Part shown: piece by piece, positions 15,236 to 23,947 of the stretch
How the letters are laid out: every line of letters starts with the position of its first letter
How positions within the stretch are numbered: position 1 is the first letter of the stretch
Program-made: the position numbers and the translations under genes
Notes under the pieces: generated by a model
Database searches by the model: none
The model's input: only the letters and a program-made list of their open reading frames with translations
Told to the model about the DNA's origin: nothing
Origin: Comamonadaceae bacterium
Lineage (GTDB): Bacteria > Pseudomonadota > Gammaproteobacteria > Burkholderiales > Burkholderiaceae_C
Length of the DNA: 64,000 nucleotides
Direction: 5' to 3'
NCBI GenBank assembly: GCA_027484575.1
Contig: JAIXSQ010000010.1
Span: forward strand, 1-64,000

Positions 15236-16734
15236 CCGGCGCTCGGCGGCGGCAGCGCCAGACGCGCCAGCAGGGCGTCGATGTCCAGCGGCTTGACCAG
15301 GTGGTGGTCGAAGCCGGCCTCCAGCGCCCGGGCCCGGTCGGCGTACTGCCCCCAGCCGGTCAGCGCGATCAGGGTCAGCTGCTCGCGCGGTACGCGGCTC
15401 CGGATCACGCGCGCCGTCGCGTAGCCGTCCATCACGGGCATGCCGATGTCCATCACGACCACCTCGGGCGGCTGCGCCGCGATGGCGGCCAGTGCCTGCG
15501 CGCCGTCATGGACGACCGTGACGGTGGCGCCCTGCAGGGTCAGCAGGTCGGCCAGCGTGGTGGCTGCATCGACGTTGTCGTCCACCACCAGGATGCGGCG
15601 CTGCAGCGGGCCGTCGATGGCGCGGCGCTCGTCCGCGTGCGGGGCGTCGGACGCGACCACCGCCGGCACGCTGAGCACGAACTCGCTGCCGCGGCCCGGC
15701 CCGGCGCTGCTGGCGGTCAGCGAGCCGCCGTGCAGCTGCGCGAACGCGCGGCTCAGGTGCAGGCCCAGCCCGAGCCCGGCCGCCGGCTCCCCCTGCGTGC
15801 GCGACTGCGCGAACATGCCGAAGATGGTGTCCAGGAACGCGGGCTCCAGCCCCTTGCCGTTGTCGCGCACGGCGAAACGGGCCACCGGGCCGGCCACGTC
15901 CACGGCCAGCGTGATGCGGCCCTGCGGCGGCGTGAACTTGGCCGCGTTGACCAGCAGGTTGGCCACGCACTGCACCAGCCGCACGTGGTCCGCGTCCAGG
16001 TGCACCGGCCCGTCGGGCAGGTGCACGGCCAGCAGGTGGTCCTTGGCGGCGATGCCTTCCTGCGCGATCTCCACCGCGTGCTGCACCACGCTGGCCACGG
16101 TGGTGGGGCTGCGCTGCAGCTCCAGCTTGCCGTTGGTGATGCGCGCGATGTCCAGCAGGTCGTCCACCAGCCGCTTGAGGTGCCGCACCTGGCGCTCGAC
16201 GATGCCCGTGAGCCGGGCAGTCTGCGGCGTCGGATGCTGGCGCTGCAGGATCGCCATCGCGTTGCCGATGGGCGCCAGCGGGTTCCGCAGCTCGTGCGCC
16301 AGCGCCGCCAGGAACTCGTCCTTGCGCTGGTCCAGCGCGCGCACCTCGTACTGGCGGTCGCGCGCCCGCAGCGCCGAGCGCGCGGCGCTCACCAGCGCCA
16401 TGGTGCGCACCGGCCGCTCCAGCAGCGTGACGTTGCCCAGGATCTCGATCGCGCGCTGCGCCTCCAGCGACTCGGCGCCGTGCTTGGCCAGCAGCAGGAT
16501 CGGCAGGTCCGACCAGGGCCGTTGCTGCCGCAGGTGCGCCGACAGCACGCCCAGGGTGGCCGGCTGCAGCGTCTCCTCGTACAGCATCAGCGCCCCGGCG
16601 CCGGCGGCCAGCTCCTGCGCCAGCGCGTCGGGGGTGGCGCAGTGGCCCACCGCGATCGCGGCGGCCTGGAACACCCGCTCGACCACGGCCGCATCGCGGC
16701 CCGGCGGGCCGTACACGAGGATGCGGCGTTCCAT
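15232..16734 (-). CDS. Hybrid histidine kinase with N-terminal pseudo-receiver, partner of KaiC-like ATPase
   Basis: The 500-residue cytoplasmic protein has three parts. Residues 1-115 look like a receiver domain (RRILVYGP, LPILLLAKHG, LLERPV), but the usual phospho-Asp position reads LMLYEETL and the conserved Lys-Pro is Arg-Pro, so it is probably not phosphorylatable. A HisKA/ATPase kinase core follows, with FLAALAHELRNPLAPIG (H147), LLVNAAKFTPP, and GLGLGLHLSRAFAQLHGG. The C-terminus is a normal receiver (ILVVDDN, VVVMDIGMPVMDG, ALTGWG, VKPLD). There is no membrane segment or PAS domain. The start overlaps the stop of the KaiC-like gene (TGATG), implying stoichiometric production and a functional link. 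Confidence 0.9.
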   Translation of the reverse strand: MERRILVYGPPGRDAAVVERVFQAAAIAVGHCATPDALAQELAAGAGALMLYEETLQPATLGVLSAHLRQQRPWSDLPILLLAKHGAESLEAQRAIEILGNVTLLERPVRTMALVSAARSALRARDRQYEVRALDQRKDEFLAALAHELRNPLAPIGNAMAILQRQHPTPQTARLTGIVERQVRHLKRLVDDLLDIARITNGKLELQRSPTTVASVVQHAVEIAQEGIAAKDHLLAVHLPDGPVHLDADHVRLVQCVANLLVNAAKFTPPQGRITLAVDVAGPVARFAVRDNGKGLEPAFLDTIFGMFAQSRTQGEPAAGLGLGLHLSRAFAQLHGGSLTASSAGPGRGSEFVLSVPAVVASDAPHADERRAIDGPLQRRILVVDDNVDAATTLADLLTLQGATVTVVHDGAQALAAIAAQPPEVVVMDIGMPVMDGYATARVIRSRVPREQLTLIALTGWGQYADRARALEAGFDHHLVKPLDIDALLARLALPPPSAG

Positions 16735-18224
16735 CAGCCGTGCAGCCCGGCGCCGGGCGTGCCGGCCAGCGGCAGCGGCACGCCGGTCAGCAGGCCGCGG
16801 TAGCCCCGCAGCACCTCGCCCACCTGGATGCCTGCCGGCGTGAGCGAGAACTCGCGGATGGTGCGCTCGTGGGCGCTGCCACGCTTCTTGAACACCGAGA
16901 CGGCCTGGCGGATCGCGCCGTCGTCCTCGAAGTAGCGCAGCATCAGCACGTTGTCGGCGATGTAGCTGGCGTCCATGGCCGAGGACATGGTGCCGCCCAG
17001 CATGCCCTGCTGCACGCCCACCAGGATCGTCAGCACCTGGTGCTGGCCCAGGTAGGTCAGCAGCTCGTGCAGGTGCGTGGTCAGAAAGCGCTCGTCGGGG
17101 ACCGCGTTCAGGTAGCCGTTGAGGCTGTCGATCACCACCACGCGCGCGCCGTCCTCCACCGACCGGCACACGGCCGACGCGAACTGCCCGGGCGACAGCT
17201 CGGCCGGGTCGACCTGCTGGATGGTCAGCGCGCCCGCCTCGGTGGCCTCGCGCATGCGCAGGTTCAGCCCGTCGCTGCGGTGGAGCATGTTGCTGGCCGA
17301 TTCCTCGAACAGGAACATCGCCGCCCGGTCGCCGCGCTCGATCGCCGCGGCCACGAACTGCGCGGCCAGCGACGACTTGCCCGTGCCCGGCGGGCCGACG
17401 ATCAGCGTGCTGGTGCCCTGCTCGATGCCGCCGCCCAGCAGCAGGTCCAGCTTGGGCAGGCCGGTGCTGCACTGGGCCCGCTCCTTGATGCCGCGCGAAT
17501 GCGCCGCCACCAGCCGGGGGTGCACCAGCAGGCCGCCGCGCACCAGGTTGTAGTCGTGCAGGCCGCCCAGGAAGCTGCGCCCGCGGTACTTGACCACGCG
17601 CAGCCGCCGGCGCTCGGCGCCGTACTCCTTGACCAGGTGGTCCAGCTGGATCACGCCGTGGGCGATGCTGCGCACCTGCAGGTCGCCCGAGGCCGAGGCG
17701 GTGCGGTCGTCCAGCAGCAGCACGGTGCACTGGCGGGTGGAGAAGAACTGCTTGAGCGCCAGGACCTGCCGCCTGTAGCGCAGCGGCGAGTCGGCCAGCA
17801 GCTGCAGCTCGGACAGCGAGTCCAGCACGATGCGGCTGGGCTTGAGTTCCTCGACCACGCCCAGGATCAGCCGCAGCGTGGTCGCCATCTCCACCTCGGA
17901 CGGGTGGAAGGTGGTGTACTGCTGCTCGGCCGCCAGCAGGTCCTCGGTGGGCAGGACCTCGTGGATGTGCAGGCCCTCCGTCGGCATGCCGTGCGAGGTC
18001 GCCACCGCGGACAGTTCCTGCGCCGTTTCCGCCAGCGTGATGTAGACCACCTGCTCGCCGCAGCGCAGGCCCTCGTGCAGGAACTGCAGCCCGGTGGTGG
18101 TCTTGCCGGTGCCCGGCTCGCCCTCGACCAGGTAGATGCGGTGCGGCGTCAGCCCACCGCCCAGGATCGTGTCCAAGCCCGGGATGCCGGTGGACAGGAG
18201 TTCATCGGGGCCTGCAGGATTCAT
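16734..18224 (-). CDS. KaiC-like double-domain RecA-fold ATPase
   Basis: This 496-residue protein has two KaiC/RecA domains with Walker A loops GEPGTGKT (35-42) and GPPGTGKS (277-284). In the first domain the catalytic Glu pair of KaiC (EE) is A66-E67; in the second both are kept (FEES, E307-E308). The KaiC autophosphorylation pair Ser431-Thr432 aligns with Ser420-Tyr421 in MDASYIADN, so at most one classical site remains. The conserved FKKRGSAHERTIREF matches the KaiC C-terminal domain. KaiC homologues outside cyanobacteria act in stress or light signalling. No kaiA or kaiB is present. It is transcribed first, overlapping the hybrid kinase gene. Confidence 0.92.
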   Translation of the reverse strand: MNPAGPDELLSTGIPGLDTILGGGLTPHRIYLVEGEPGTGKTTTGLQFLHEGLRCGEQVVYITLAETAQELSAVATSHGMPTEGLHIHEVLPTEDLLAAEQQYTTFHPSEVEMATTLRLILGVVEELKPSRIVLDSLSELQLLADSPLRYRRQVLALKQFFSTRQCTVLLLDDRTASASGDLQVRSIAHGVIQLDHLVKEYGAERRRLRVVKYRGRSFLGGLHDYNLVRGGLLVHPRLVAAHSRGIKERAQCSTGLPKLDLLLGGGIEQGTSTLIVGPPGTGKSSLAAQFVAAAIERGDRAAMFLFEESASNMLHRSDGLNLRMREATEAGALTIQQVDPAELSPGQFASAVCRSVEDGARVVVIDSLNGYLNAVPDERFLTTHLHELLTYLGQHQVLTILVGVQQGMLGGTMSSAMDASYIADNVLMLRYFEDDGAIRQAVSVFKKRGSAHERTIREFSLTPAGIQVGEVLRGYRGLLTGVPLPLAGTPGAGLHG

Positions 18225-18390
18225 CGGGGTCGTCGTCCGGCGGCGGCGCGGGGCGTGGCGCCGCCGCGGGCCGTCCGGCCCATGCTTGCGAGTAGCCCCC
18301 GACGCTACCCCGGGAAGCGGGCCGCCGCCGCAGGACGGGAGCGGCTGTGCTGTCGGACAAGTGCCCGTGGCGCCAGCCGCGCCGGCCGGC

Positions 18391-19440
18391 TCAGGCCCCG
18401 ACCTTGCGCCCGGCGGCCTGGATCTCGGACCAGGTGGCGGCGTCCACCACGATGCCGTCGCGCGCGCGTTGCGCCCGGGCCTGGCGCTCGGGCTCGCCCG
18501 CCAGCAGCACGCCCTCGGTGCCCGGCGCCGCGGGGCTGGCGCGCAGCCAGTCGACGAAGGCCAGGGCCTCGGCCTCGAACGCGGCCTGCGTGCCCAGCCG
18601 CGCCGGGTCGATCACCAGTGCCAGCATGCCGTTGAGCACCGCGCGGGCGCTGTCGGCCGGCCGGTGCCAGGTGCCGCCCGCGGTGAGCGCGCCCCCCAGA
18701 AGCTCGCAGGCGATCGCCAAGCCGTAGCCCTTGTGCTCGCCGAAGGGCAGCAGGGCGCCGTAGCCGCCCCTGGCCTGCGGCACCACCACCACGCCGGGGT
18801 CGGTGGTGGGCCGGCCGTCCTCGTCGATCAGCGTGCCGGGCTCGGCGGCGCGGCCCTCGTTGTGGGCCACGCGCATCTTGCCCTGCGCGACCCGGCTGGT
18901 GGCGAAGTCCAGCACGAAGGGCTCGCGGCCCGCCAGCGGCACGCCGATGCAGCAGGGGTTGGTGCCGAAGCGGCCGTCGCCACCCTGGAAGGGCGCGACC
19001 ACGGGCCGCGACAGCACGTTGACGAAGTGCAGCGCCACCAGGCCCTGCGCCACCGCCATCTCGGCGAAGTGGCCGATGCGGCCCAGGTGGTGCGCATTGC
19101 CCAGTGCGAGCACGCAGCTGCCGTGTTCGCGCGCCCGGGTGATCGCCAGCTCCATGGCCTGCACGCCGACCACCTGGCCGTAGCCGCGGCAGCCGTCCAC
19201 GCGCAGCAGGGCGCCCGCATCCAGGTCGACGCGCATCGCGGTGTTGGGCTGCAGGCCGCCTTCGAGCACCGCGTCGACGTAGCGCGGCACCATGCCCACG
19301 CCGTGCGAGTCGTGCCCGCTGAGGTTGGCCAGCACCAGGTTGGCCGCGACCTGCCGCGCCTCGGCGGCGCTGCTGCCGGCGGCCTGCAGGATGGCCGCGA
19401 CGCGGGTCTCGAGGGCTTGGGGAGCGAGCGTGACCCCCAT
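18391..19440 (-). CDS. Ldh-family (malate/L-sulfolactate-type) dehydrogenase
   Basis: The 349-residue protein belongs to the Ldh_2 family, an NAD(P)-dependent fold unrelated to Rossmann dehydrogenases. Landmarks are LVLANLSGHDSHGVGMVPRY (catalytic His region, residues 38-53), LALGNAHHLGRIGHFAEMA, FGTNPCCIGVPL, VLDFATSRVAQGKM and LPFGEHKGYGLAI. Members oxidise or reduce 2-oxo/2-hydroxy acids (malate, ureidoglycolate, 2,3-diketo-gulonate, delta-pyrroline carboxylates). Here it is the last gene of the TRAP/dehydratase arm, with its ATG overlapping the dehydratase stop, so a sugar-acid or lactate-type substrate is likely. Confidence 0.88.
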   Translation of the reverse strand: MGVTLAPQALETRVAAILQAAGSSAAEARQVAANLVLANLSGHDSHGVGMVPRYVDAVLEGGLQPNTAMRVDLDAGALLRVDGCRGYGQVVGVQAMELAITRAREHGSCVLALGNAHHLGRIGHFAEMAVAQGLVALHFVNVLSRPVVAPFQGGDGRFGTNPCCIGVPLAGREPFVLDFATSRVAQGKMRVAHNEGRAAEPGTLIDEDGRPTTDPGVVVVPQARGGYGALLPFGEHKGYGLAIACELLGGALTAGGTWHRPADSARAVLNGMLALVIDPARLGTQAAFEAEALAFVDWLRASPAAPGTEGVLLAGEPERQARAQRARDGIVVDAATWSEIQAAGRKVGA

Positions 19441-20966
19441 CACATCACCGCCCCGACCTGCCAGGGCACGAACTCGTTCTGCCCGTAGCCGTGGCGCTCG
19501 CTCTTGCTGGCCTCGCCCGAGGCGGTGGCCAGCACCAGCCGGAAGATGCGCTCGCCCATGGCCTGGATGCTGGAGGTGCCGTCGATGATCTCGCCGCAGT
19601 TGATGTCCATGTCCTCCTCCTGCCGCTGCCACAGGGCGGTGTTGGTGGACAGCTTCAGCGAGGGCGCCGGCGCGCAGCCGTAGGCCGAGCCGCGGCCGGT
19701 GGTGAAGCAGATCAGGTTGGCGCCGCCGGCCACCTGGCCGGTGGCGCTGACCGGGTCGTAGCCGGGGGTGTCCATGTAGACGAAGCCCTTGGCCGCCACC
19801 GGCTCGGCATACTCGTACACCGCCTGCAGGTTGGTGGTGCCGCCCTTGGCCACGGCGCCCAGCGACTTCTCCAGGATGGTGGTCAGCCCGCCGGCCTTGT
19901 TGCCCGGCGAGGGGTTGTTGTTCATCTCGCCGCCGTTGCTGCGGGTGTAGTCCTCCCACCAGCGGATGCGGTCCAGCAGCTTGGCCGCGATCTCGGGCCG
20001 CACCGCGCGGCGCGTGAGCAGGTGCTCGGCGCCGTAGATCTCGGGCGTCTCCGACAGGATGGCCGTGCCGCCGTGCGCCACCAGCAGGTCGACTGCCGCG
20101 CCCAAGGCCGGGTTGGCGCTGATGCCCGAGTAGCCGTCGGAGCCGCCGCACTGCAGGCCGATGGTGATGTGCGAGGCGTCGCAGGGGGTGCGCCGCACCT
20201 CGTTGGCCTGCGGCAGCATGGCCTGCACCAGTGCGATGCCCTTCTCGACCGTCTTGCGGGTGCCCCCGGTGTCCTGGATGTTGAACACGCGCAGCGTCTC
20301 GCCCTCGCGCAGGCTGCTGTGGGCCAGCCAGGCGTTGATCTGGTTGGCTTCGCAGCCCAGGCCCACCACCAGCACGCCCCAGAAGTTGGCGTGGGTGGCG
20401 TAGCCGGCCAGCGTGCGCTCGAGCAGCTGCATGCCCATGCCCTCGGTGTCCATGCCGCAGCCGGTGCCGTGGGTGAGGGCCACCACGCCGTCGACGTTCG
20501 GGAAGGCGGCGAGCGCCTGCGGGTTGGTCTGGCGCGAGAAGTGGTCGGCGATCGCGCGGGCCGCCGTGGCCGAGCAGTTCACGCTGGACAGGATGCCGAT
20601 GTAGTTGCGCGTGGCCACCCGGCCGTCGGCGCGCTGGATGCCCATGAACGTGGCCTGCCGGCGGGCCGGCGCGGGCTGCACGTCGGCGCCGGGCGCATGG
20701 TCGCGGGCGAAGGCGCCGCCTTCGGCGCCCATGCCCAGGTTGTGCACGTGCACGTGCTCGCCCGGTGCGATCGGCTGGGTGGCGAAGCCGATGATCTGGT
20801 TGTAGCGGCGCACCGGCTGGCCGGGCGCGATGGCGCGCACCGCGACCTTGTGGCCGGGCGGCACCAGGCCGCGCACGGCCACGCCGTCGACGGTGGCGCC
20901 GCCGACCAGCTGGCTGCGCGCGATGACGACGTCGTCGTCGGGATGGAGACGGATGAAGGCTTGCAT
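19440..20966 (-). CDS. UxaA-family sugar-acid dehydratase (altronate/galactarate type)
   Basis: This 508-residue dehydratase has an N-terminal SAF-like domain (residues 1-90, with VAVRGLVPPGHKVAVRAI and the metal-binding VHVHNLGM) fused to the large C-terminal domain (GYVRADGRVATRN-like segment at MGIQRADGRVATRNYIG, THGTGCGMDTEGMGM, VGLGCEANQI, GLQCGGSDGYSGISANPALG, NNNPSPGNKAGGLT). UxaA and GarD dehydrate altronate or galactarate to 2-keto-3-deoxy acids with Fe(II). The domains are fused, as in altronate dehydratase. The start overlaps the TRAP large permease stop (TGATG). The exact sugar acid is not readable from sequence. Confidence 0.88.
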   Translation of the reverse strand: MQAFIRLHPDDDVVIARSQLVGGATVDGVAVRGLVPPGHKVAVRAIAPGQPVRRYNQIIGFATQPIAPGEHVHVHNLGMGAEGGAFARDHAPGADVQPAPARRQATFMGIQRADGRVATRNYIGILSSVNCSATAARAIADHFSRQTNPQALAAFPNVDGVVALTHGTGCGMDTEGMGMQLLERTLAGYATHANFWGVLVVGLGCEANQINAWLAHSSLREGETLRVFNIQDTGGTRKTVEKGIALVQAMLPQANEVRRTPCDASHITIGLQCGGSDGYSGISANPALGAAVDLLVAHGGTAILSETPEIYGAEHLLTRRAVRPEIAAKLLDRIRWWEDYTRSNGGEMNNNPSPGNKAGGLTTILEKSLGAVAKGGTTNLQAVYEYAEPVAAKGFVYMDTPGYDPVSATGQVAGGANLICFTTGRGSAYGCAPAPSLKLSTNTALWQRQEEDMDINCGEIIDGTSSIQAMGERIFRLVLATASGEASKSERHGYGQNEFVPWQVGAVM

Positions 20967-22360
20967 CAGAAGAACTGCCGGGGCAGCCACAGCACCAGCT
21001 GCGGCACGTAGGTGATGAGGATCAGCGAGCCGAGCAGCGGCACCAGCCAGGGCAGGATGGCGACCGTGGTGCGCTCGACCGACAGCTTGGCCACGCGGGC
21101 CAGCACGAACAGCACCATGCCCATGGGCGGGTGCAGCAGGCCGATCATCAGGTTGAGCACCATCACCAGCCCGAAGTGGACCAGGTCGATGCCCAGCTGC
21201 TGGCAGATCGGCACCAGGATCGGCACGAGGATGGTGATGGCCGCGGTGGGCTCGAGGAAGCAGCCGACGAACAGCATCAGCAGGTTGGCCAGCAGCAGGA
21301 ACACCCAGGGTTCCTTGGTGAAGCCCAGCACCCACGAGGAGATCGCGCTGGTCACGCCGGTGGCGGTGAGCATCCAGCCGAAGATGCTGGCCGCCGCGAC
21401 GATGAACAGCACCGTGGCCGTGGTCTCCACCGTGTCCAGGCAGACCTTGACGAACATCTTCCAGCTGAGCGTGCGGTACCAGGCGAAGCCCAGCACCATG
21501 GCCCACAGGCAGGCGGCGATCGCGCCCTCGGTGGGCGTGAACAGGCCGGTGGTCATGCCGCCGATCAGCAGCACGGGCGTCATGATGGGCAGGACCGCCT
21601 GGAACCTGAACAGCCGGTCCATGACGAACAGCACGCCCAGGGCGGCGGTCACGGTCAGCTGCGCGGGCAGGCCGGCCTTGGTGACCAGCGCCCACACCGC
21701 CAGTGGCCAGCCGATGACGACGGCGGTCTCGACCAGCGCCTTGGACACCCGGTGCCATTCGAACTTGATGTCGCCGCCCCAGCCGTTCTTGTGCGCGAAG
21801 TACGCCACCGTGGCCATCATCGCCAGCGCCATCAGCACGCCCGGCAGGATGCCGGCCAGGAAGAGGGCGCCGACGCTGACGTTGGCCATCATCCCGTAGA
21901 TCACGAAGGGCAGCGAGGGCGGGATGATCGGGCCCAGCGTGGCCGAGGCCGCGGTCACGCCCACCGCGAACTCGGTGTCGTAGCCGTGGTCCTTCATGGC
22001 CTTGATCTCGATGGTGCCCAGGCCGGCCGCATCGGCGATGGCCGTGCCGCTCATGCCGGCGAACACCACCGAGCCCACCACGTTCACGTGCCCCAGGCCG
22101 CCCTTGAGCCAGCCCACCAGCGCCAGCGCGTAGTTGTAGATGCGGTTGGTGATGCCGGCGTTGTTCATCAGGTTGCCGGCCAGGATGAAGAAGGGCACGG
22201 CCAGCAGCGGGAAGCTGTCGATGCCGCCGACCATGCGGTGGATGACCACGAACGGCGGCAGGTTGCCCGACCACAGGATGTAGAGCAGCACCGAGCCGGC
22301 CATGGCCAGCGCGACCGGCAGGCCGCCGGCCATCAGGAAGAGGAACAGGACCTTGAGCAC
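20966..22360 (-). CDS. dctM: TRAP transporter large permease
   Basis: The 464-residue membrane protein has about a dozen hydrophobic helices and the DctM features PFFILAGNLMNNAGITNRIYNY, VFAGMSGTAIADAAGLGTIE, TLGPIIPPSLPFVIYG and GCFLEPTAAITILVPILVPI. It is the sodium-coupled transport subunit of a tripartite ATP-independent periplasmic transporter. With the small permease (22383) and binding protein (22970) it forms a complete DctPQM set, most likely for a sugar acid given the dehydratase gene directly downstream and overlapping. Its length (typically 425-460 aa) is normal. The start ATG is the complement of 22358-22360. Confidence 0.95.
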   Translation of the reverse strand: MLKVLFLFLMAGGLPVALAMAGSVLLYILWSGNLPPFVVIHRMVGGIDSFPLLAVPFFILAGNLMNNAGITNRIYNYALALVGWLKGGLGHVNVVGSVVFAGMSGTAIADAAGLGTIEIKAMKDHGYDTEFAVGVTAASATLGPIIPPSLPFVIYGMMANVSVGALFLAGILPGVLMALAMMATVAYFAHKNGWGGDIKFEWHRVSKALVETAVVIGWPLAVWALVTKAGLPAQLTVTAALGVLFVMDRLFRFQAVLPIMTPVLLIGGMTTGLFTPTEGAIAACLWAMVLGFAWYRTLSWKMFVKVCLDTVETTATVLFIVAAASIFGWMLTATGVTSAISSWVLGFTKEPWVFLLLANLLMLFVGCFLEPTAAITILVPILVPICQQLGIDLVHFGLVMVLNLMIGLLHPPMGMVLFVLARVAKLSVERTTVAILPWLVPLLGSLILITYVPQLVLWLPRQFF

Positions 22361-22382
22361 GGGGGACCTTCTGTGTCGGTTC

Positions 22383-22955
22383 TCAGTCGTCGTCCATGGA
22401 CGTCATGGGCCGCTCGAGCACGGTGTAGCCGCGCTGGCGGTGGCGCAGCGCCACGCGCACGGCGCGCACGGCCATGAGCGCGAAGCCCAGCGCCACCACC
22501 GCGTAGACCACGCCCATGGGCAGGTCGACCATGGTCATGCGGGCCGTGCCGCCGAGCTTGTCGATCAGCAGCAGCGTGAGCACCACCGCCGCGCCGAAGA
22601 ACACGATGCGCAGCAGGTCGACCACCGTGGCCAGCAGCCGCGCGGCGGGCGCCGGCAGGTAGCGGTAGAGGAAGTCGACCTGGATGTGGTTGTTCTTGGC
22701 CACGCCGATCGCCGCGCCGGTGAAGACGGTGGCGATCAGCAGGTAGCGCGCGATCTCCTCGGTCCAGGCCGCCGAGTCGTTCAGCACGTAGCGCGTGACG
22801 AACTGCAGCACCACGGTGGCGCCCAGCAGCCAGAAGAAGCCCAGGGCGATCCAGGCCTCGGCCGGCGTGCCGGACAGGTCGACCTCCTCGTCCTGGGCGT
22901 TGAAGCTGCCGTCGTCCGCCAGGACGCGCGGCATCTCGTCGATGACCGATGACAT
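22383..22955 (-). CDS. dctQ: TRAP transporter small permease
   Basis: The 190-residue protein has a soluble N-terminal tail of about 32 residues and then four predicted membrane helices with the DctQ pattern FVTRYVLNDSAAWTEEIARY (residues about 52-71) and VAKNNHIQVDFLYRYLP. DctQ scaffolds the large permease. It lies 14 bases after the binding-protein gene and 22 bases before dctM, all on the minus strand. The N-terminal tail with many acidic residues is longer than usual; the ATG at the complement of 22953-22955 is the only good start before it. Confidence 0.93.
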   Translation of the reverse strand: MSSVIDEMPRVLADDGSFNAQDEEVDLSGTPAEAWIALGFFWLLGATVVLQFVTRYVLNDSAAWTEEIARYLLIATVFTGAAIGVAKNNHIQVDFLYRYLPAPAARLLATVVDLLRIVFFGAAVVLTLLLIDKLGGTARMTMVDLPMGVVYAVVALGFALMAVRAVRVALRHRQRGYTVLERPMTSMDDD

Positions 22956-22969
22956 CGCGGGCTCCGCCG

Positions 22970-23947
22970 TCACTTGATGGCGACGATGCGGTCCCAGTCC
23001 TTCTTGTCCATCTTCATGGACTCGAAGGTGATGGCCTTGAGCACGCGCTGCTGGAAGTCGTTGCGGTCGACGGTGACGACGTTGATGCCCTTCTTCTTGA
23101 ACTCGTCCACCAGCTCGGCCTCGCGCTTGCGGATGTCGTTGGTGGCCTTCTCGGCCGCCTCCTGCGTCACCTCGGCCAGGATCTTCTGCTCGGCCGGGCT
23201 GAGCTTGCCCATCAGCGTCGGCGAGACCACGGTCAGCAGCGCGTCGGCGATGTGGCCGGTCAGGATGATGTTCTTCTGCACCTCGAAGAACTTCTTGGCC
23301 TCGATGGTGGGCAGCGGGTTCTCCTGCGCGTCCACCGTGCCGTTCTGCAGCGCCAGGTAGACCTCGGCGAAGGCGATGGGCGTGGGGTTGGCGCCGCAGG
23401 CGCGCGGCAGCGCGGTGTAGGCCGGCGCGTCGGGCACGCGCATCTTCAGGCCCTTCATGCCATCGCAGTTGGTGAACAGCTTGTTGCTGGTGGCGTGGCG
23501 CGCGCCGTAGTAGGTCAGGGCGGTGACCGTGTTGCCGGTGGCCTTCTTGTAGCCGTCGGTCAGCTCCCGGAACACGTCGGACTTGGCGTACTTGAGCACG
23601 TGGTCGGCGTCGCGGAAGGTGAACGGGTAGTAGCTCACCGACAGGCGCGGGAACGAGGTGGCCGCGAACGAGGCGCCGGTCAGGATGATGTCCACCGTGC
23701 CCAGCTGGAGGCCCTGGTTGATCTCGCTCTCCTTGCCCAGGCTGGAGGCCGGGAACACCTGGATCTCGTACTTGCCGTTGGTGCGCTTCTTGAACTCCTC
23801 GCCCGCCCACACCGACCACTTGTGGTACGGCTCGGAGGTCTCGTACACGTGGGCCCACTTCAGCTTGGTCTGCGCGAAGGCGGGCGCCGCGGCGGCGGCG
23901 GCCAGGGCGCAGGCCGCGATCAGCTTGAGGGTGGTTCGCTTGGTCAT
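22970..23947 (-). CDS. dctP: TRAP transporter substrate-binding protein
   Basis: The 325-residue protein has a Sec signal peptide (MTKRTTLKLIAACALAAAA, cleavage after PAFA near residue 25) and a DctP fold: LKWAHVYETSEPYHKWSVWA, LGTVDIILTGASF, and the region with MKGLKMRVPDAPAYTALPRA holding the conserved Arg that binds the ligand carboxylate, then EVYLALQNGTVDAQENPLPT. This carboxylate-binding Arg supports an organic-acid substrate. It is the second gene of the regulator-transporter-dehydratase operon; its ATG overlaps the regulator's stop (ATGA). The binding protein is usually the most abundant subunit in the periplasm. Confidence 0.95.
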   Translation of the reverse strand: MTKRTTLKLIAACALAAAAAAPAFAQTKLKWAHVYETSEPYHKWSVWAGEEFKKRTNGKYEIQVFPASSLGKESEINQGLQLGTVDIILTGASFAATSFPRLSVSYYPFTFRDADHVLKYAKSDVFRELTDGYKKATGNTVTALTYYGARHATSNKLFTNCDGMKGLKMRVPDAPAYTALPRACGANPTPIAFAEVYLALQNGTVDAQENPLPTIEAKKFFEVQKNIILTGHIADALLTVVSPTLMGKLSPAEQKILAEVTQEAAEKATNDIRKREAELVDEFKKKGINVVTVDRNDFQQRVLKAITFESMKMDKKDWDRIVAIK

